A DNA stretch of 64,000 bases from Rhodanobacter thiooxydans (GCF_021545845.1 NZ_CP088923.1:2976001-3040000), one strand, 5' to 3'; shown: positions 47,540-56,759, numbered from the stretch's first letter. Program-made: numbers and translations. Notes: generated from the sequence alone by a model not told the origin.

Positions 47540-48181
47540 TCAGCCGATGCCGGGAACCACCCGCAGCGGGGCCGTGCCGACGAGGCGCGGCGCGGCCTCC
47601 GCGTCAGGCATCGCGATGTCGGGAATGTCGGCCAGTTCATCGGCCGACAGTTCCTCCGCCAGTGCCGGCAGCGCCGCGGTGGCAGCCGGCGCCGTGGGCA
47701 AGCGGCCGTCCAGACGTCCGGACCGCACCAGCTGGCCGATGCGCAGGTAGACCTCGTCGCGGTCGAACGGCTTCTGCATGAAATCGTCGGCGCCGAAGCG
47801 CTGCAGGTAGAACTGCTCGGTCGCCTGCGGGTTGCCGCTGATCATCACGATCGGGATGTCGCGGGTCAGCGGGTCGTGGCGCAGCGTGCGCAGCACCGCG
47901 AAGCCGTTGGTGCCGGGCATCACCACGTCGAGGAAGATCAGCGCCGGTCGTTCGCGGCGGGCCAGCTCGATGGCCTCCACGCCGCCGGTGGCCTTGAGCA
48001 CGGCGTAGCCGTCCTGGTGCAGCATCTTGCCGAGCACCGCGCAGATCGTGGGCGAGTCGTCCACCACCAGCATGCGCGCACCCAGCGCGGCCTGCGGCTC
48101 GACACGGTGCCCGCCGGCGGTCTGGCTGCCCAGCAGGCGCTTGAAGAAGCCGAGCCCGTTCATCAGTGCATGTCCGTCCAT
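47540..48181 (-). CDS. Response regulator, CheY-like receiver with a conserved C-terminal tail (paralogue 1)
   Basis: 213 residues. Short N-terminal segment GLGFFKRLLGS, a receiver domain (about 36-155) with VVDDSPTI, phosphoacceptor Asp in LIFLDVVMPGTNGF, IVMISGN and MQKPF, then a Pro/Ala-rich tail with IPDIAMPD. No output domain. GGAGGG five bases before ATG 48181 sets the start. It resembles PilG/PilH-type twitching regulators in the receiver, but no pil or che genes are near. A paralogue lies at 48704-49288, with hslR between. Confidence 0.88.
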   Translation of the reverse strand: MDGHALMNGLGFFKRLLGSQTAGGHRVEPQAALGARMLVVDDSPTICAVLGKMLHQDGYAVLKATGGVEAIELARRERPALIFLDVVMPGTNGFAVLRTLRHDPLTRDIPIVMISGNPQATEQFYLQRFGADDFMQKPFDRDEVYLRIGQLVRSGRLDGRLPTAPAATAALPALAEELSADELADIPDIAMPDAEAAPRLVGTAPLRVVPGIG

Positions 48182-48274
48182 GCGAGCCCTCCGCCCGTAC
48201 CGGTTGGCGGCGCCAACCCTTTGGATTGACATGGATATTCCCGCAGATCCGGCCGGCGTTCTGCGATCCACTGC

Positions 48275-48673
48275 TCAGCGGTTATCTCTAAGCCGTCGCA
48301 GTTCGCGCCGCGCCTGCTTGTCCGGGCGCTTCGGCGGACCGTTGGGGCCGACCAGGCGGTGCTGCTCGCGCGCCAGCTCGCGCGCCGCGCAGCTGGCCGC
48401 GGTCTCGACGTACAGCGCCTGCGCCACGGCCGCGGGACCGCGCCGATCGGACAGCGCCACGACTTCGACTTCCAGCCGTTCCTCGCCACGGCCGATCTTC
48501 AGCCGGTCGCCGACGCGCAAACTCTTCGCCGGCTTGCAGCCAGCGCCATTGACGTCGATACGGCCGCCATCGATCGCCTGCTTGGCGAGGCTGCGCGTCT
48601 TGAAGAAGCGCGCGGCCCACAGCCATACGTCGGCGCGCAGGTCGGTCATCGGTAGGTCGGGCGGCTTGCTCAT
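48275..48673 (-). CDS. hslR: Ribosome-associated heat shock protein Hsp15 (S4 domain)
   Basis: 132 residues. An S4 RNA-binding domain at the N-terminus (DLRADVWLWAARFFKTRSLAKQAIDGGRIDVNG) followed by SLRVGDRLKI and a basic C-terminal tail (PPKRPDKQARRELRRLRDNR). E. coli Hsp15 rescues stalled 50S subunits that carry a nascent-chain tRNA. MSKPPDLPMTDL is taken as the start, with another Met eight codons later possible. Sits between two paralogous response regulators on the same strand. Confidence 0.92.
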   Translation of the reverse strand: MSKPPDLPMTDLRADVWLWAARFFKTRSLAKQAIDGGRIDVNGAGCKPAKSLRVGDRLKIGRGEERLEVEVVALSDRRGPAAVAQALYVETAASCAARELAREQHRLVGPNGPPKRPDKQARRELRRLRDNR

Positions 48674-48703
48674 TGCGCGGATCATCGCGCGATCGCGGGC
48701 GGC

Positions 48704-49288
48704 TCAGGCCTGCCCATCGGGCGGCAGCATGTCGTGCGGGTCCGGCATCGCGATATCCGGAATGGCGGCATGCTCGGCCGCGCTCGGCTCGGGCTCGGTC
48801 GGGAGCCCCTCCGCCTCCGCCCTCGCGCGCACCACCAGACGCCCGCTGCGGGTGAGGCTGTCGATGCGCGCGAACACCTCGCTGCGGCCGAACGGCTTTT
48901 TCATGAAATCGTCGGCGCCGAAACGCTGCACGTAGAACTGCTCGGTCGCCTGCAGGTTGCCGCTGATCATCACGATCGGAATGTCGCGGGTCAGCAAGTC
49001 ATGGCGCAACGCGCGCAACACCGCGAAACCGCTCATACCCGGCATCACGATGTCGAGGAAGATCAGGTCGGGGCGTTCCGCGCGGGCGAGCTCCAGCGCG
49101 CTTTCGCCGTCCGCCGCCTTCAACACCATGTGGCGGTTCTGCGCCAGCATCTTGCCGAGCACCGCGCGGATGGTCGGCGAGTCGTCCACCACCAGGATGC
49201 AGGCTTCCTCCGGCTCGCCGCTGCGCGGCGCCGCGCGACGCTCGCCGTGATCGCCGAACATGCGCTTGATCAGATCGAAACCTGCCAT
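48704..49288 (-). CDS. Response regulator, CheY-like receiver with a conserved C-terminal tail (paralogue 2)
   Basis: 194 residues. N-terminal amphipathic segment GFDLIKRMFGD, receiver (about 30-150) with VVDDSPTIRAVLGKML, phosphoacceptor Asp in LIFLDIVMPGMSGF, MISGN and MKKPF, then an acidic/Pro-rich tail containing IPDIAMPD, the same eight residues as paralogue 1. GGGGGAGC precedes the ATG. No output domain, so it should act by protein contact. The pair arose by duplication, with hslR now between them. Confidence 0.88.
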   Translation of the reverse strand: MAGFDLIKRMFGDHGERRAAPRSGEPEEACILVVDDSPTIRAVLGKMLAQNRHMVLKAADGESALELARAERPDLIFLDIVMPGMSGFAVLRALRHDLLTRDIPIVMISGNLQATEQFYVQRFGADDFMKKPFGRSEVFARIDSLTRSGRLVVRARAEAEGLPTEPEPSAAEHAAIPDIAMPDPHDMLPPDGQA

Positions 49289-49359
49289 GGCACGAGCTCC
49301 CCCAGCCCATGAGACTGCGCGCTAGTCTCGGGGCAGCGCAGACCGGACGCAAGGGAGCC

Positions 49360-50262
49360 CTACCCGCCCAGCAGCCAGTTGCCCAGCGGGACGGTAAGCA
49401 GCGACAGCACGATGCCGGCGCCCAGCACGGTATTGGCCAGCGCCGGCTCCAGGCCGTACTCGTCGGCCAGAATGGTGGCCGACACCATCGGCGCCATCGC
49501 CGCCTGCAGCACGCCGACGGTCAGCACCAGCCCGCCGACGCCGGCGGCGGTGCCCACCGCCCAGCACAGCAGCGGCGCCAGCAGCAGTTTCCAGCCCAGC
49601 CCCCAGCTGGCCGCGCCGAGCTGGCGCTGACCCGGATGAAACTTGAACTGCAAGCCTACCGAGAACAGCGCCAGCGGCGTCAGCGTGGCGCCGATCGGCG
49701 CGAACACGCCGTTCAACAGTTCAGGCCAGCCACCGCTCAGGCCGGCGATGATACCCACCACCAGCGCGATGAACGCCGGAAAGGTGACGATGCGGCGGAC
49801 GATCAGGCGCAGCTGCAGGCTGCGCCCCGAATAGACCGAAGCCACCACGATGCCAGCCGACGCCAGCACCGGAAATGCGCCGATCTGGTCGGCCACCACC
49901 GCCAGCGCCAGGCCCGCCTTGCCGTGCAGGGCCTCGATCATCGGGTAGCCCATGTACGCCGTGTTACCCAGCCCGCAGACCAGGATCAACGCGCCCGTGC
50001 GCTGCCGCGACCAGCCCAGCCGCGGGCCGAGCAGGCCGAACAGCAGCCACGCGCCGCCGAAGGTGAGCCACATGGCCGCCACCAGGAACCACAGCTGTGG
50101 GTCGAACTTCAGCTTCGGGATCAGTTCCAGCACCAGCGCCGGCAACGCCACATTGAGCACCCACCAGTTGATGCCCGGCACGATCCCCGCCGGCGGCTGC
50201 GCGTAGCGCGCCACCAGGGCGCCGAGGATCAGGCAGGCGAACAGCAGCAACATCGCGCTCAT
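49360..50262 (-). CDS. AEC family transporter (auxin efflux carrier fold)
   Basis: Inner membrane permease of 300 residues with about ten hydrophobic segments in two inverted halves, starting MSAMLLLFACLILGALVARY. Signature regions are NWWVLNVALPALVLELIP, CGLGNTAYMGYPMIEALHG, and the second half APMVSATILADEYGLEPALANTVLGAGIVLSLLTVPLGNWLL. The family includes malonate and other organic anion carriers; the substrate is not evident. GTG 50274 is an alternative start. Confidence 0.9.
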   Translation of the reverse strand: MSAMLLLFACLILGALVARYAQPPAGIVPGINWWVLNVALPALVLELIPKLKFDPQLWFLVAAMWLTFGGAWLLFGLLGPRLGWSRQRTGALILVCGLGNTAYMGYPMIEALHGKAGLALAVVADQIGAFPVLASAGIVVASVYSGRSLQLRLIVRRIVTFPAFIALVVGIIAGLSGGWPELLNGVFAPIGATLTPLALFSVGLQFKFHPGQRQLGAASWGLGWKLLLAPLLCWAVGTAAGVGGLVLTVGVLQAAMAPMVSATILADEYGLEPALANTVLGAGIVLSLLTVPLGNWLLGG

Positions 50263-50395
50263 CAGGTGGAACACCGCGGCGAAAGCTGGTCATTATAGGG
50301 ATCGCGCGTACGGCGCCGATGGCGGCCGGAGCGGTGGGCCGACGCTTTCGGGGATAATCCACGGCCTGCCCGCCCGCGGAGACTTCACCACCCCC

Positions 50396-51532
50396 ATGAA
50401 CGACCCGCTCCATCTCGCCCACGGGCTGGCCGGCGACCACACGCCGCCGGACTGGCCACCGCTGACCGCCGGCGAAGTCGCGACGCTGCTGCGCGGCTAT
50501 CCTGCGCTCGGCGCGCCGATCCGCATCGACTGGCACAGCCCGCGCCCGCTGTCGGCGGCGTGCCTGGCCCGGACGCCGCACGCCACCGTGTTCGTCAAGC
50601 GCCACCACCGCCGCGTGCGTTCGGTCGCCACGCTCGCCGAGGAACACCGCTTCATCGCGCATCTGCGCGACCGCGGCATGCCGATACCGGCCGTGCTGCG
50701 CGATGCGCAGGAACAGACCGCGGTGGCGATCGGCGAGTGGGTCTACGAAGTGCACGAACGCGCCGCCGGCATCGACCTGTACCGCGAGGCGATCTCGTGG
50801 GAACCGCTGCCGAACCTGAACCACGCCCGCAGCGCCGGCCACATGCTGGCCGCACTGCACGACGCCGCCGCGGACTACCGCGCGCCGCAGCGCGGCACCC
50901 ACATCCTGGTTGCGCGCAGCGAGCTGCTCGCCGCGCCCGATCCGCTCGCCGCGCTGCGTGCGCAGCTGCCGCAACGGCCCGGCCTGGCCGCTTATCTGCG
51001 CGATCGCGACTGGCCGTGCGAGCTCACCGAACTGCTCGGCCCGTGGCATGCCGCCCTGCAACCGCGGCTGGCGCAGCAGCCACGGCTGTGGACGCACGGC
51101 GACTGGCACGTCTCCAACCTGTGCTGGAGCGACGGCGGCAGCGACGCGCGGATCAGCACCGTGCTCGACTTCGGCCTCGCCGCCGCCAACGTCGCGCTGT
51201 TCGATCTGGCCACCGCGATCGAACGCAACGCGATCGCCTGGCTCGCGCTCGACGCCGACGCTGACGTCGGCTATCCCGACATCGCCTGTGCGCTGATCGA
51301 GGGCTACCGCCGGCAACGTCCGCTGGAGGCGGCCGACCTGCACCTGCTGGCCGACCTGCTGCCACTGGTGCATGTGGATTTCGCGCTGTCCGAGGTGGAG
51401 TACTTCCACGCCATCACGCACTCGCGCGCGAACGCCGACGTGGCTTACGACACCTTCCTGCGCGGCCACGCGGCGTGGTTCCGTACGCCGGCCGGGCAGT
51501 CCCTGCTGCAGGCCATCCGCGCCGCCGGCTGA
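50396..51532 (+). CDS. APH-family phosphotransferase, possibly linked to thiamine salvage
   Basis: 378 residues with a protein-kinase-like fold: HATVFVKRHHRRV (Lys), a Brenner motif LWTHGDWHVSNLCW (catalytic Asp and Asn) and VLDFGLAAANVALFDLATAIERN (metal Asp). Homologues include ThiK, homoserine kinase II and aminoglycoside kinases; substrate cannot be read. It lies directly before the TPP riboswitch and thiamine uptake genes but upstream of the riboswitch, so it is not controlled by it. GATAAT 36 bases before the ATG may be its -10 box. Confidence 0.8.
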   Translation: MNDPLHLAHGLAGDHTPPDWPPLTAGEVATLLRGYPALGAPIRIDWHSPRPLSAACLARTPHATVFVKRHHRRVRSVATLAEEHRFIAHLRDRGMPIPAVLRDAQEQTAVAIGEWVYEVHERAAGIDLYREAISWEPLPNLNHARSAGHMLAALHDAAADYRAPQRGTHILVARSELLAAPDPLAALRAQLPQRPGLAAYLRDRDWPCELTELLGPWHAALQPRLAQQPRLWTHGDWHVSNLCWSDGGSDARISTVLDFGLAAANVALFDLATAIERNAIAWLALDADADVGYPDIACALIEGYRRQRPLEAADLHLLADLLPLVHVDFALSEVEYFHAITHSRANADVAYDTFLRGHAAWFRTPAGQSLLQAIRAAG

Positions 51533-51569
51533 CCACGCGGCGCCGATTCGTGGTTCAATAGACGTTCTT

Positions 51570-51652
51570 GAAGCGGGGGTGCCCGGCAAAAGCCGGGCTG
51601 AGAGAGTCCCTTGGAACCTGACCCGGTTAGTACCGGCGTAGGGAGCTTGCAG
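51570..51652 (+). ncRNA. TPP (THI-box) riboswitch
   Basis: The conserved core is plain: GGGGTGCCC (51575-51583), GGGCTGAGA (51595-51603), CCCTTGGAACCTGA (51608-51621), CCGGTTAGTACCGG, then CGTAGGGA. The arms form the P1 to P5 stems of the thiamine pyrophosphate aptamer. It precedes the TonB receptor ATG by about 70 bp and should switch off the receptor and PnuC genes when thiamine pyrophosphate is plentiful. Confidence 0.95.
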
Positions 51653-51718
51653 ATCCGGCGCGTCCTCGCGACAGCCGGGTCGCCGTCGCTTCGTCCGTAC
51701 CCACCGACGACGACGACC

Positions 51719-53896
51719 ATGCCACTTTCCCGCACTCCCCTGCTGCTCGCCCTGCTCGCGGCCATCGCGCCCGCCCACGCCGACGACAGCGCCGACAAAC
51801 CGCAAACGACGCAGCTGGCGCCCGTGCACGTGGAAGCCGACCGCGCCAAGGGCTACCACGCCGACAGCTCGCAGATCGACACCTTCGGCAGCTTCGGCAG
51901 CGCGCCGCTGCACGACACGCCGGCCGCGATCAGCGTGATCACCCGCGACCAGATCGACGACCGCCAGCCGCGCACGCTGAGCGAGCTGGCCCGCTCCGAC
52001 GCGGCGCTCGGCGACAACTACGCACCGGTCGGCTACTACCAGGACATCGCCATCCGCGGCTTCACGCTGGACCTGGCCACCGGCTACCGGCTGAACGACA
52101 TGACCATCACCGGCGAGCAGCTGACGCCGCTGGAGGACAAGCAGCGGGTGGAAATCCTCAAGGGGCTGGGCGGGCTCGAAGCCGGCGTGGTCGCGCCGGG
52201 CGGCCTGGTCAACTACGTCAGCAAGCGCCCCGCCGACGTGCGCAGCGCCACCGTCGGCACCGACTCGCACGGTTCGCGCTACGTCGCGGTGGATGTCGGC
52301 GGCTGGCTGTCGCCCGCCTTCGGCGTGCGGGTGAACGCCGCTCACGAGGACATGCATTCGTGGGTCGAACACGCCGACGGCCGGCGCAACTTCCTCTCGC
52401 TGGCGGCGGACTGGAAGATCAGCCAGGACACCACGCTGCAGCTGGACACCGACTACCAGACCAGCGGCCAGCGTTCGGTCTCCGGCTACCAGCTGCTGGG
52501 CGGCACGACCCTGCCACCCCACCCCAGCCGTACCCGCATGCTCGGCTTCGAGCCGTGGCAGCAGCCGGTGGGCATCGCGGCCAGCAACACCACCGCGCGC
52601 CTCGACCACCGCTTCGGCGACACCTGGAGCATGCAGCTCTCGGCCGGCCATAGCCGCAGCCGGATCAACGACAACGTCGCCTTCGCCTACGGCTGCTTCT
52701 ATTCGCCGGCCTGCGCCAGCGGCGTCACGCCGGGCTATTTCTTTGCGCCGAACGGCGACTACGACGTCTACGATTTCCGCAGCCCCGGCGACACCCGCGT
52801 CAACGACGAGCTGCGCGCCGTGCTCAAGGGCAGCTTCGACACCGGCGCCATCGGGCATGAGATCAGCCTCGGTGCCAGCGCGTTCCGCCGCACCCTCGAC
52901 CAGCGGCCGTACGTCTACGACTATGTGGGCACGGCCAACATCGACGACGCCAACCCGCCCTACTTCGCCCCCTCGCCGAACCAACCCGGCCCGTCCGCGC
53001 GCACGCTGACCAGCTGGCAGCACTCGCTGTTCGCGCTCGACCGCCTGCACCTGGGCGAGCACTGGCAACTGCTCGGCGGCGGTCGCTTCGTGCGCCTGCA
53101 CGAGCGCGACTACGACAGCAGCGGGCTGCTCCAGCGCGACACCCGGCTGAGCAAGTTCCTGCCGCAGACGGCGCTGATGTGGCAGCCCATCGCGCCACTG
53201 ACCACTTACCTCAGCTACAGCAAGGGCCTGTCGCTGGGCGCCCAGGCGCCATACTGGACCTCCAATGGCGGCACCACGCTGGCGCCGGTGCTGTCGCGCC
53301 AGCTCGAGGCCGGCGTGAAGTACGACTGGAGCGACGCGCTCAGCTTCAATGCCGCGCTGTACCGCACCCGTCAGGCCTACCAGTTCGCGCAACCGGACAG
53401 CACGCCCGAAGGCTTCACCTTCGTGCAGCGCGGCAGCGAGGTGCACAGCGGGCTGGAGCTCGGCGCTGCCGGCCGCATCAGCGACGACCTGCGCCTTACC
53501 GCCAGCATCAACCTGATTCGCGCCCGTGCGCAGGGCACCGGCACGCCCGGCTACGAAGGCCACCAGGTCATCAACGTGCCGCGCGTGCGTTCGGCCGTCT
53601 ATCTGGATTACCGCCTGCCGTTCGCCCCGCAGCTGAGCGTGCTCGGCGGCTGGCGCTACGCCGGCAGCAATCCCGCCACGCCCGATGGCACGGTCAAGGT
53701 TCCGGCCTACCACGTGTTTGACGCCGGCCTGCGCTACGAGAGCCGGTGGCGCGACCACGCACTGATCTGGCGGCTGAACGTCGACAACGTGTTCGACCGC
53801 TTCTACTGGCGCGACACCGGCAGCACCGGCGGCGACCGCTACCTGTTCCCGGGTGCGCCGCGGCTGGCCCGGCTCTCGTTGACCGTGGCGTTCTGA
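51719..53896 (+). CDS. TonB-dependent outer membrane receptor, predicted thiamine uptake
   Basis: 725 residues. Signal peptide MPLSRTPLLLALLAAIAPAHA, a plug domain (about 55-165) with DTPAAISVITRDQIDDRQPRTLSELARSD, QDIAIRGF, and VEILKGLGGLEAGVVAPGGLVNYVSKRP, then a 22-strand barrel ending ARLSLTVAF with the terminal Phe needed for BAM recognition. The siderophore-receptor-like plug would suggest iron, but the TPP riboswitch and the PnuC-type gene 9 bp downstream point to thiamine or its precursors. TonB box probably in QLAPVHVEAD. Confidence 0.93.
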   Translation: MPLSRTPLLLALLAAIAPAHADDSADKPQTTQLAPVHVEADRAKGYHADSSQIDTFGSFGSAPLHDTPAAISVITRDQIDDRQPRTLSELARSDAALGDNYAPVGYYQDIAIRGFTLDLATGYRLNDMTITGEQLTPLEDKQRVEILKGLGGLEAGVVAPGGLVNYVSKRPADVRSATVGTDSHGSRYVAVDVGGWLSPAFGVRVNAAHEDMHSWVEHADGRRNFLSLAADWKISQDTTLQLDTDYQTSGQRSVSGYQLLGGTTLPPHPSRTRMLGFEPWQQPVGIAASNTTARLDHRFGDTWSMQLSAGHSRSRINDNVAFAYGCFYSPACASGVTPGYFFAPNGDYDVYDFRSPGDTRVNDELRAVLKGSFDTGAIGHEISLGASAFRRTLDQRPYVYDYVGTANIDDANPPYFAPSPNQPGPSARTLTSWQHSLFALDRLHLGEHWQLLGGGRFVRLHERDYDSSGLLQRDTRLSKFLPQTALMWQPIAPLTTYLSYSKGLSLGAQAPYWTSNGGTTLAPVLSRQLEAGVKYDWSDALSFNAALYRTRQAYQFAQPDSTPEGFTFVQRGSEVHSGLELGAAGRISDDLRLTASINLIRARAQGTGTPGYEGHQVINVPRVRSAVYLDYRLPFAPQLSVLGGWRYAGSNPATPDGTVKVPAYHVFDAGLRYESRWRDHALIWRLNVDNVFDRFYWRDTGSTGGDRYLFPGAPRLARLSLTVAF

Positions 53897-53905
53897 GCGC
53901 CTGCG

Positions 53906-54493
53906 ATGAGCTGGGTCGAACTCGTCGCCGCGCTGGTCAGCGCCTGGGCCGTCTGGCTCACCACCCGCCGTCGCCCGTGGTGCTGGCCGGTGGGACTGGT
54001 CTCGGTGCTGGTCTACGCGTGGGTGTTCGTCCACGCGAAGCTGTACTCCGATGCGCTGCTGCAGCTGGCCTTCGCGGTGCTGATCGGCTACGGCTGGTGG
54101 CGCTGGCTGCAGCACTTGGGCGGGGACGGCCGCGTGGAAGTGGCCGCCCTGCCGCCGCGGCAGGCCATCGCGCACCTGGCCATCGGCTGCCTCGGTGCGC
54201 TGGCGCTGGGCGCGTTCATGCACTACCGCACCGACGCCGCGCTGCCATGGCTGGATGCGGCGCTGACCGCCTTCAGTCTGGTCGCGCAGTGGTGGCAGGC
54301 GAAGCGGCACGTCGCCTCGTGGTGGCTGTGGATCGCGGTGGACGTGATCTACGTGGGCGAGTACGTCTACAAGCACCTGCTGATCACTTCGGTGCTATAT
54401 GCCGGCTTCGTGCTGCTGGCGGTGCTCGGCCTGCACGCATGGCAGCGGGTGGCGGAGACCGCTGCGCCGCACGAGCTGGGCACACCTCCTTGA
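53906..54493 (+). CDS. pnuT: PnuC/PnuT-type transporter, predicted thiamine
   Basis: 195 residues with six or seven membrane segments, including WPVGLVSVLVYAWVFVHAKLYSDALLQLAFAVLIGYGWWRWLQ (the aromatic YGWWRW lines the pathway) and WWLWIAVDVIYVGEYVYKHLLITSVLYAGFVLLAVLG. PnuC proteins carry nicotinamide riboside; members under TPP riboswitches, called PnuT, carry thiamine by facilitated diffusion and need a kinase to trap it. It is cotranscribed with the TonB receptor. The kinase could be the APH-family protein upstream, but that is inference. Confidence 0.9.
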   Translation: MSWVELVAALVSAWAVWLTTRRRPWCWPVGLVSVLVYAWVFVHAKLYSDALLQLAFAVLIGYGWWRWLQHLGGDGRVEVAALPPRQAIAHLAIGCLGALALGAFMHYRTDAALPWLDAALTAFSLVAQWWQAKRHVASWWLWIAVDVIYVGEYVYKHLLITSVLYAGFVLLAVLGLHAWQRVAETAAPHELGTPP

Positions 54494-54540
54494 TGGGTCG
54501 GCAGGGCTCCCAGGAACCGTCAGCCGGCCAGCCGAAACGA

Positions 54541-56226
54541 TCAGAGCTTGCTGTGCTCGACCTGCCGCTCGCGTTGCATCAGGGTCCACTCGGCATGCTC
54601 GGTGAGCGCGGCGTCGCCGAGTGAAAGCAGGATCTGCCGCTGCAGCGCGGGATCGCTCGTGCGATCCAGCGCCGCGCGTGCACTGGTGAAGATGCGCTGC
54701 ATGAAACGGTACTGCCGGATCAGCTCCTTGTCGGCCTTGCGGTAGGCATACGCCTCACGCACGGCAGCCATGATCGACAGCACCGCCATGACCAGCACCA
54801 GGATGGTCTTGGTGTCGTGCGACAGCCGGTGCACGAACACCGCCAGGAACACGCTGATCGCCACGCCGCCCCACAGGCTGAGCGAGCCGACCGCCTCGGT
54901 GACATGGTGCAGCCCGGTGCGCTCGGCGGTCTTGCGTTCGTAGTAATGCAGCTGTCCGGACTTGCCGGATTCGCCGACCCACTCCGCAATGACCTGCGCC
55001 AATGCCGCGGGTGGCGGCTGCGCCGGCCGGATCGCCGCCTGCAGGCCGGCGGCGCGCATGACGTTGCGGATCCAGCCCAGTTCGATGTTCTGCTTCTGCA
55101 GGAAGTTGTCGTGGGCGAACTCGTGGTCGGCGTTCGCCGCGATGTTCGCCCGCTGCCAGTACGACTGGATCCGCAAACCCTCCGCCAGCGCGCGGTAGTC
55201 CAGGTACTTGCGATGCCAGCCGCGGCGCCTGGCAAGCATCGCCACCGCACCGCCGCTGGCGAACAGCAACAGGAACAGGTAGATCAGGAAATCCTGCGCG
55301 GGCAGGTGGGCGTAGAAGGTGAAGGCGATACCCATCAGTGCCGCCAGCGTGTAGGTCAGGCGCATCGCCAGCAACACGCGCCGCTGAAAGTGCAGCGCCA
55401 GCCAGTCGGCAGCGCGAAACAGGCCGTCGACGTCTGCCGTGGCATCCACCGTGTCGGCCGGTCGCGTCGAAGTCGCGATCTCGTCGGCATACGTGTCGCA
55501 CTCGCCGTTGAACTCGACCATGCGCGCGAACATCAGCTGAAAATCCGCCGGCAGGTTGCCGGCGGCTGCCACCGTATCGGCCGTGCGCCACAACGTCTGC
55601 AATGGCAGCAGCCCGGCGGCCGGCGCGCCATCGACCCCGTCGCGCGAACAGACGATGTGGTAGAGCAGGCTCTCGTCACCGCCGCCCAGCACGTGGGGTG
55701 TATCCCGGCGCCGGTCGATCAGGCCGGGCATAGTACCGCTCAGATGATAGTTGACGATCTGCGCGGTGCCGCCGAGCCGGCCCGATACCTTGCCGTCCCA
55801 GATCGCCAGCAGGATATGGCAGTGGCTGGCGATATAGACGCCGGCCTTGGCGTACTGGCGATCGCGCGCCACGCCCGGTGAGCCGATCGCCTGCCGCGGT
55901 TGTCCCATCAGCTGCGGCAGCAGCACGATCTCGGCCTGGTTGCACAGCAGGTGAAAGCTGGCACGCACGGCCGCACTGGAAAAGTCCTCGACGTACATGT
56001 CCGGTGGCAGCGGCAGCGGCGCCACCAGCCGCGCACCGACGGCGAGCGCCTCGTGCGCGACCAGCTGGTCGCCGCCCTCGGCCAGTGCGGACACCACCAC
56101 CAGCGGCAACCCGGGGAAGTCGCGCCGCAGTCGCGCCAGGAAATCCCGCACACGCTGCCGGATCGGTTCGATCTCGTGCGCGGGAATATTGCGATGGCTG
56201 GTGACACCGACAACCAAGGGAGTCAT
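54541..56226 (-). CDS. SLOG-domain protein with four C-terminal membrane segments (SLATT-like)
   Basis: 561 residues, not matched to a named protein. N-terminal part (1-200): VVGVTSHRNI, LPLVVVSALAEGGDQLVAHEAL and LVAPLPLPPDMYVEDF form a Rossmann-like nucleotide-binding pattern typical of SLOG domains. The C-terminal part has hydrophobic pairs at about 285-305/312-331 and 447-467/472-490, with YLDYRALAEGLRIQSYW after the second segment, a SLATT-like feature. In predicted conflict systems SLOG senses or makes a nucleotide and SLATT forms a membrane pore. GGAAG precedes the ATG. Last gene of the TIR cluster. Confidence 0.7.
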   Translation of the reverse strand: MTPLVVGVTSHRNIPAHEIEPIRQRVRDFLARLRRDFPGLPLVVVSALAEGGDQLVAHEALAVGARLVAPLPLPPDMYVEDFSSAAVRASFHLLCNQAEIVLLPQLMGQPRQAIGSPGVARDRQYAKAGVYIASHCHILLAIWDGKVSGRLGGTAQIVNYHLSGTMPGLIDRRRDTPHVLGGGDESLLYHIVCSRDGVDGAPAAGLLPLQTLWRTADTVAAAGNLPADFQLMFARMVEFNGECDTYADEIATSTRPADTVDATADVDGLFRAADWLALHFQRRVLLAMRLTYTLAALMGIAFTFYAHLPAQDFLIYLFLLLFASGGAVAMLARRRGWHRKYLDYRALAEGLRIQSYWQRANIAANADHEFAHDNFLQKQNIELGWIRNVMRAAGLQAAIRPAQPPPAALAQVIAEWVGESGKSGQLHYYERKTAERTGLHHVTEAVGSLSLWGGVAISVFLAVFVHRLSHDTKTILVLVMAVLSIMAAVREAYAYRKADKELIRQYRFMQRIFTSARAALDRTSDPALQRQILLSLGDAALTEHAEWTLMQRERQVEHSKL

Positions 56227-56367
56227 GGCGGCTTCCGGATGATGCTGAGTATCACGGTGGACAATGCATGGCCTCGCGGCCCGGTGATGCGGAGCAAGCC
56301 ATCGCCGTCCGCTTCCCCATGGAATCGGACTAGCCCCGATGTTTGACTCGCTGTTGGCGGCGGCGCG

Positions 56368-56661
56368 TCAGTTGTTCTTGATCAGCGGTGCGGTGGTGGT
56401 ATCCGGCGACAATGGGCTCGTGGTCTGCTCGGGCGCCGGCCCGCTCTCGTGGCTCGCCCCACCTCTCTCTTCACTGTCCGGCAGCGGCGCACCCGGGTTG
56501 GGCTGATTTTCGGTAATGGACACGATGTTCTCCAGAACTGGTTGAAGATCGTTGTTGGCGGGGTGTGCCTGCCCCGCCGGGTTGCGGATCTGCACGCGAC
56601 CCGCTGGCGGGTTGTCGGGAAAGGGCTGCCCTTCCTTTGTGCAGCGCGCCAACTTCGGCAC
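56368..56661 (-). CDS. Small Pro/Asn-rich protein of the TIR cluster (start uncertain)
   Basis: No ATG is available. From GTG 56661 the frame gives 97 residues with good high-GC codon use: KEGQPFPDNPPAGRVQIRNP, VLENIVSITENQPNPGAPLP and the tail TTTAPLIKNN. That tail parallels TTTSPTIKNT at the end of the neighbouring 131-residue protein, suggesting a shared origin or function. It might instead be a decayed copy. There is no signal peptide or membrane segment. It lies between the small beta-sandwich gene and the SLOG gene, on the same strand. Confidence 0.45.
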   Translation of the reverse strand: MPKLARCTKEGQPFPDNPPAGRVQIRNPAGQAHPANNDLQPVLENIVSITENQPNPGAPLPDSEERGGASHESGPAPEQTTSPLSPDTTTAPLIKNN

Positions 56662-56759
56662 ACGTCCGTGGCTGGCTGCGCCGAAGCACGCACCTGGCGT
56701 GCCTGCTTCGCGACGGGCCTTCCATGGCCCGCACCGGCAGGATGTTTTCCAACACCCTG

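Noticed and set aside
47520..47545. Terminator between convergent katA and response regulator genes
   Set aside because: Only a weak CTGAG/CTCAG pairing is visible, with no T run, which is not enough to call.
49964..54376. A 1470-codon open frame on the minus strand
   Set aside because: It is antisense to the APH kinase, riboswitch, TonB receptor and PnuC genes and has Arg/Ala/Val-rich shadow composition, as expected in high-GC DNA. No domain is visible.
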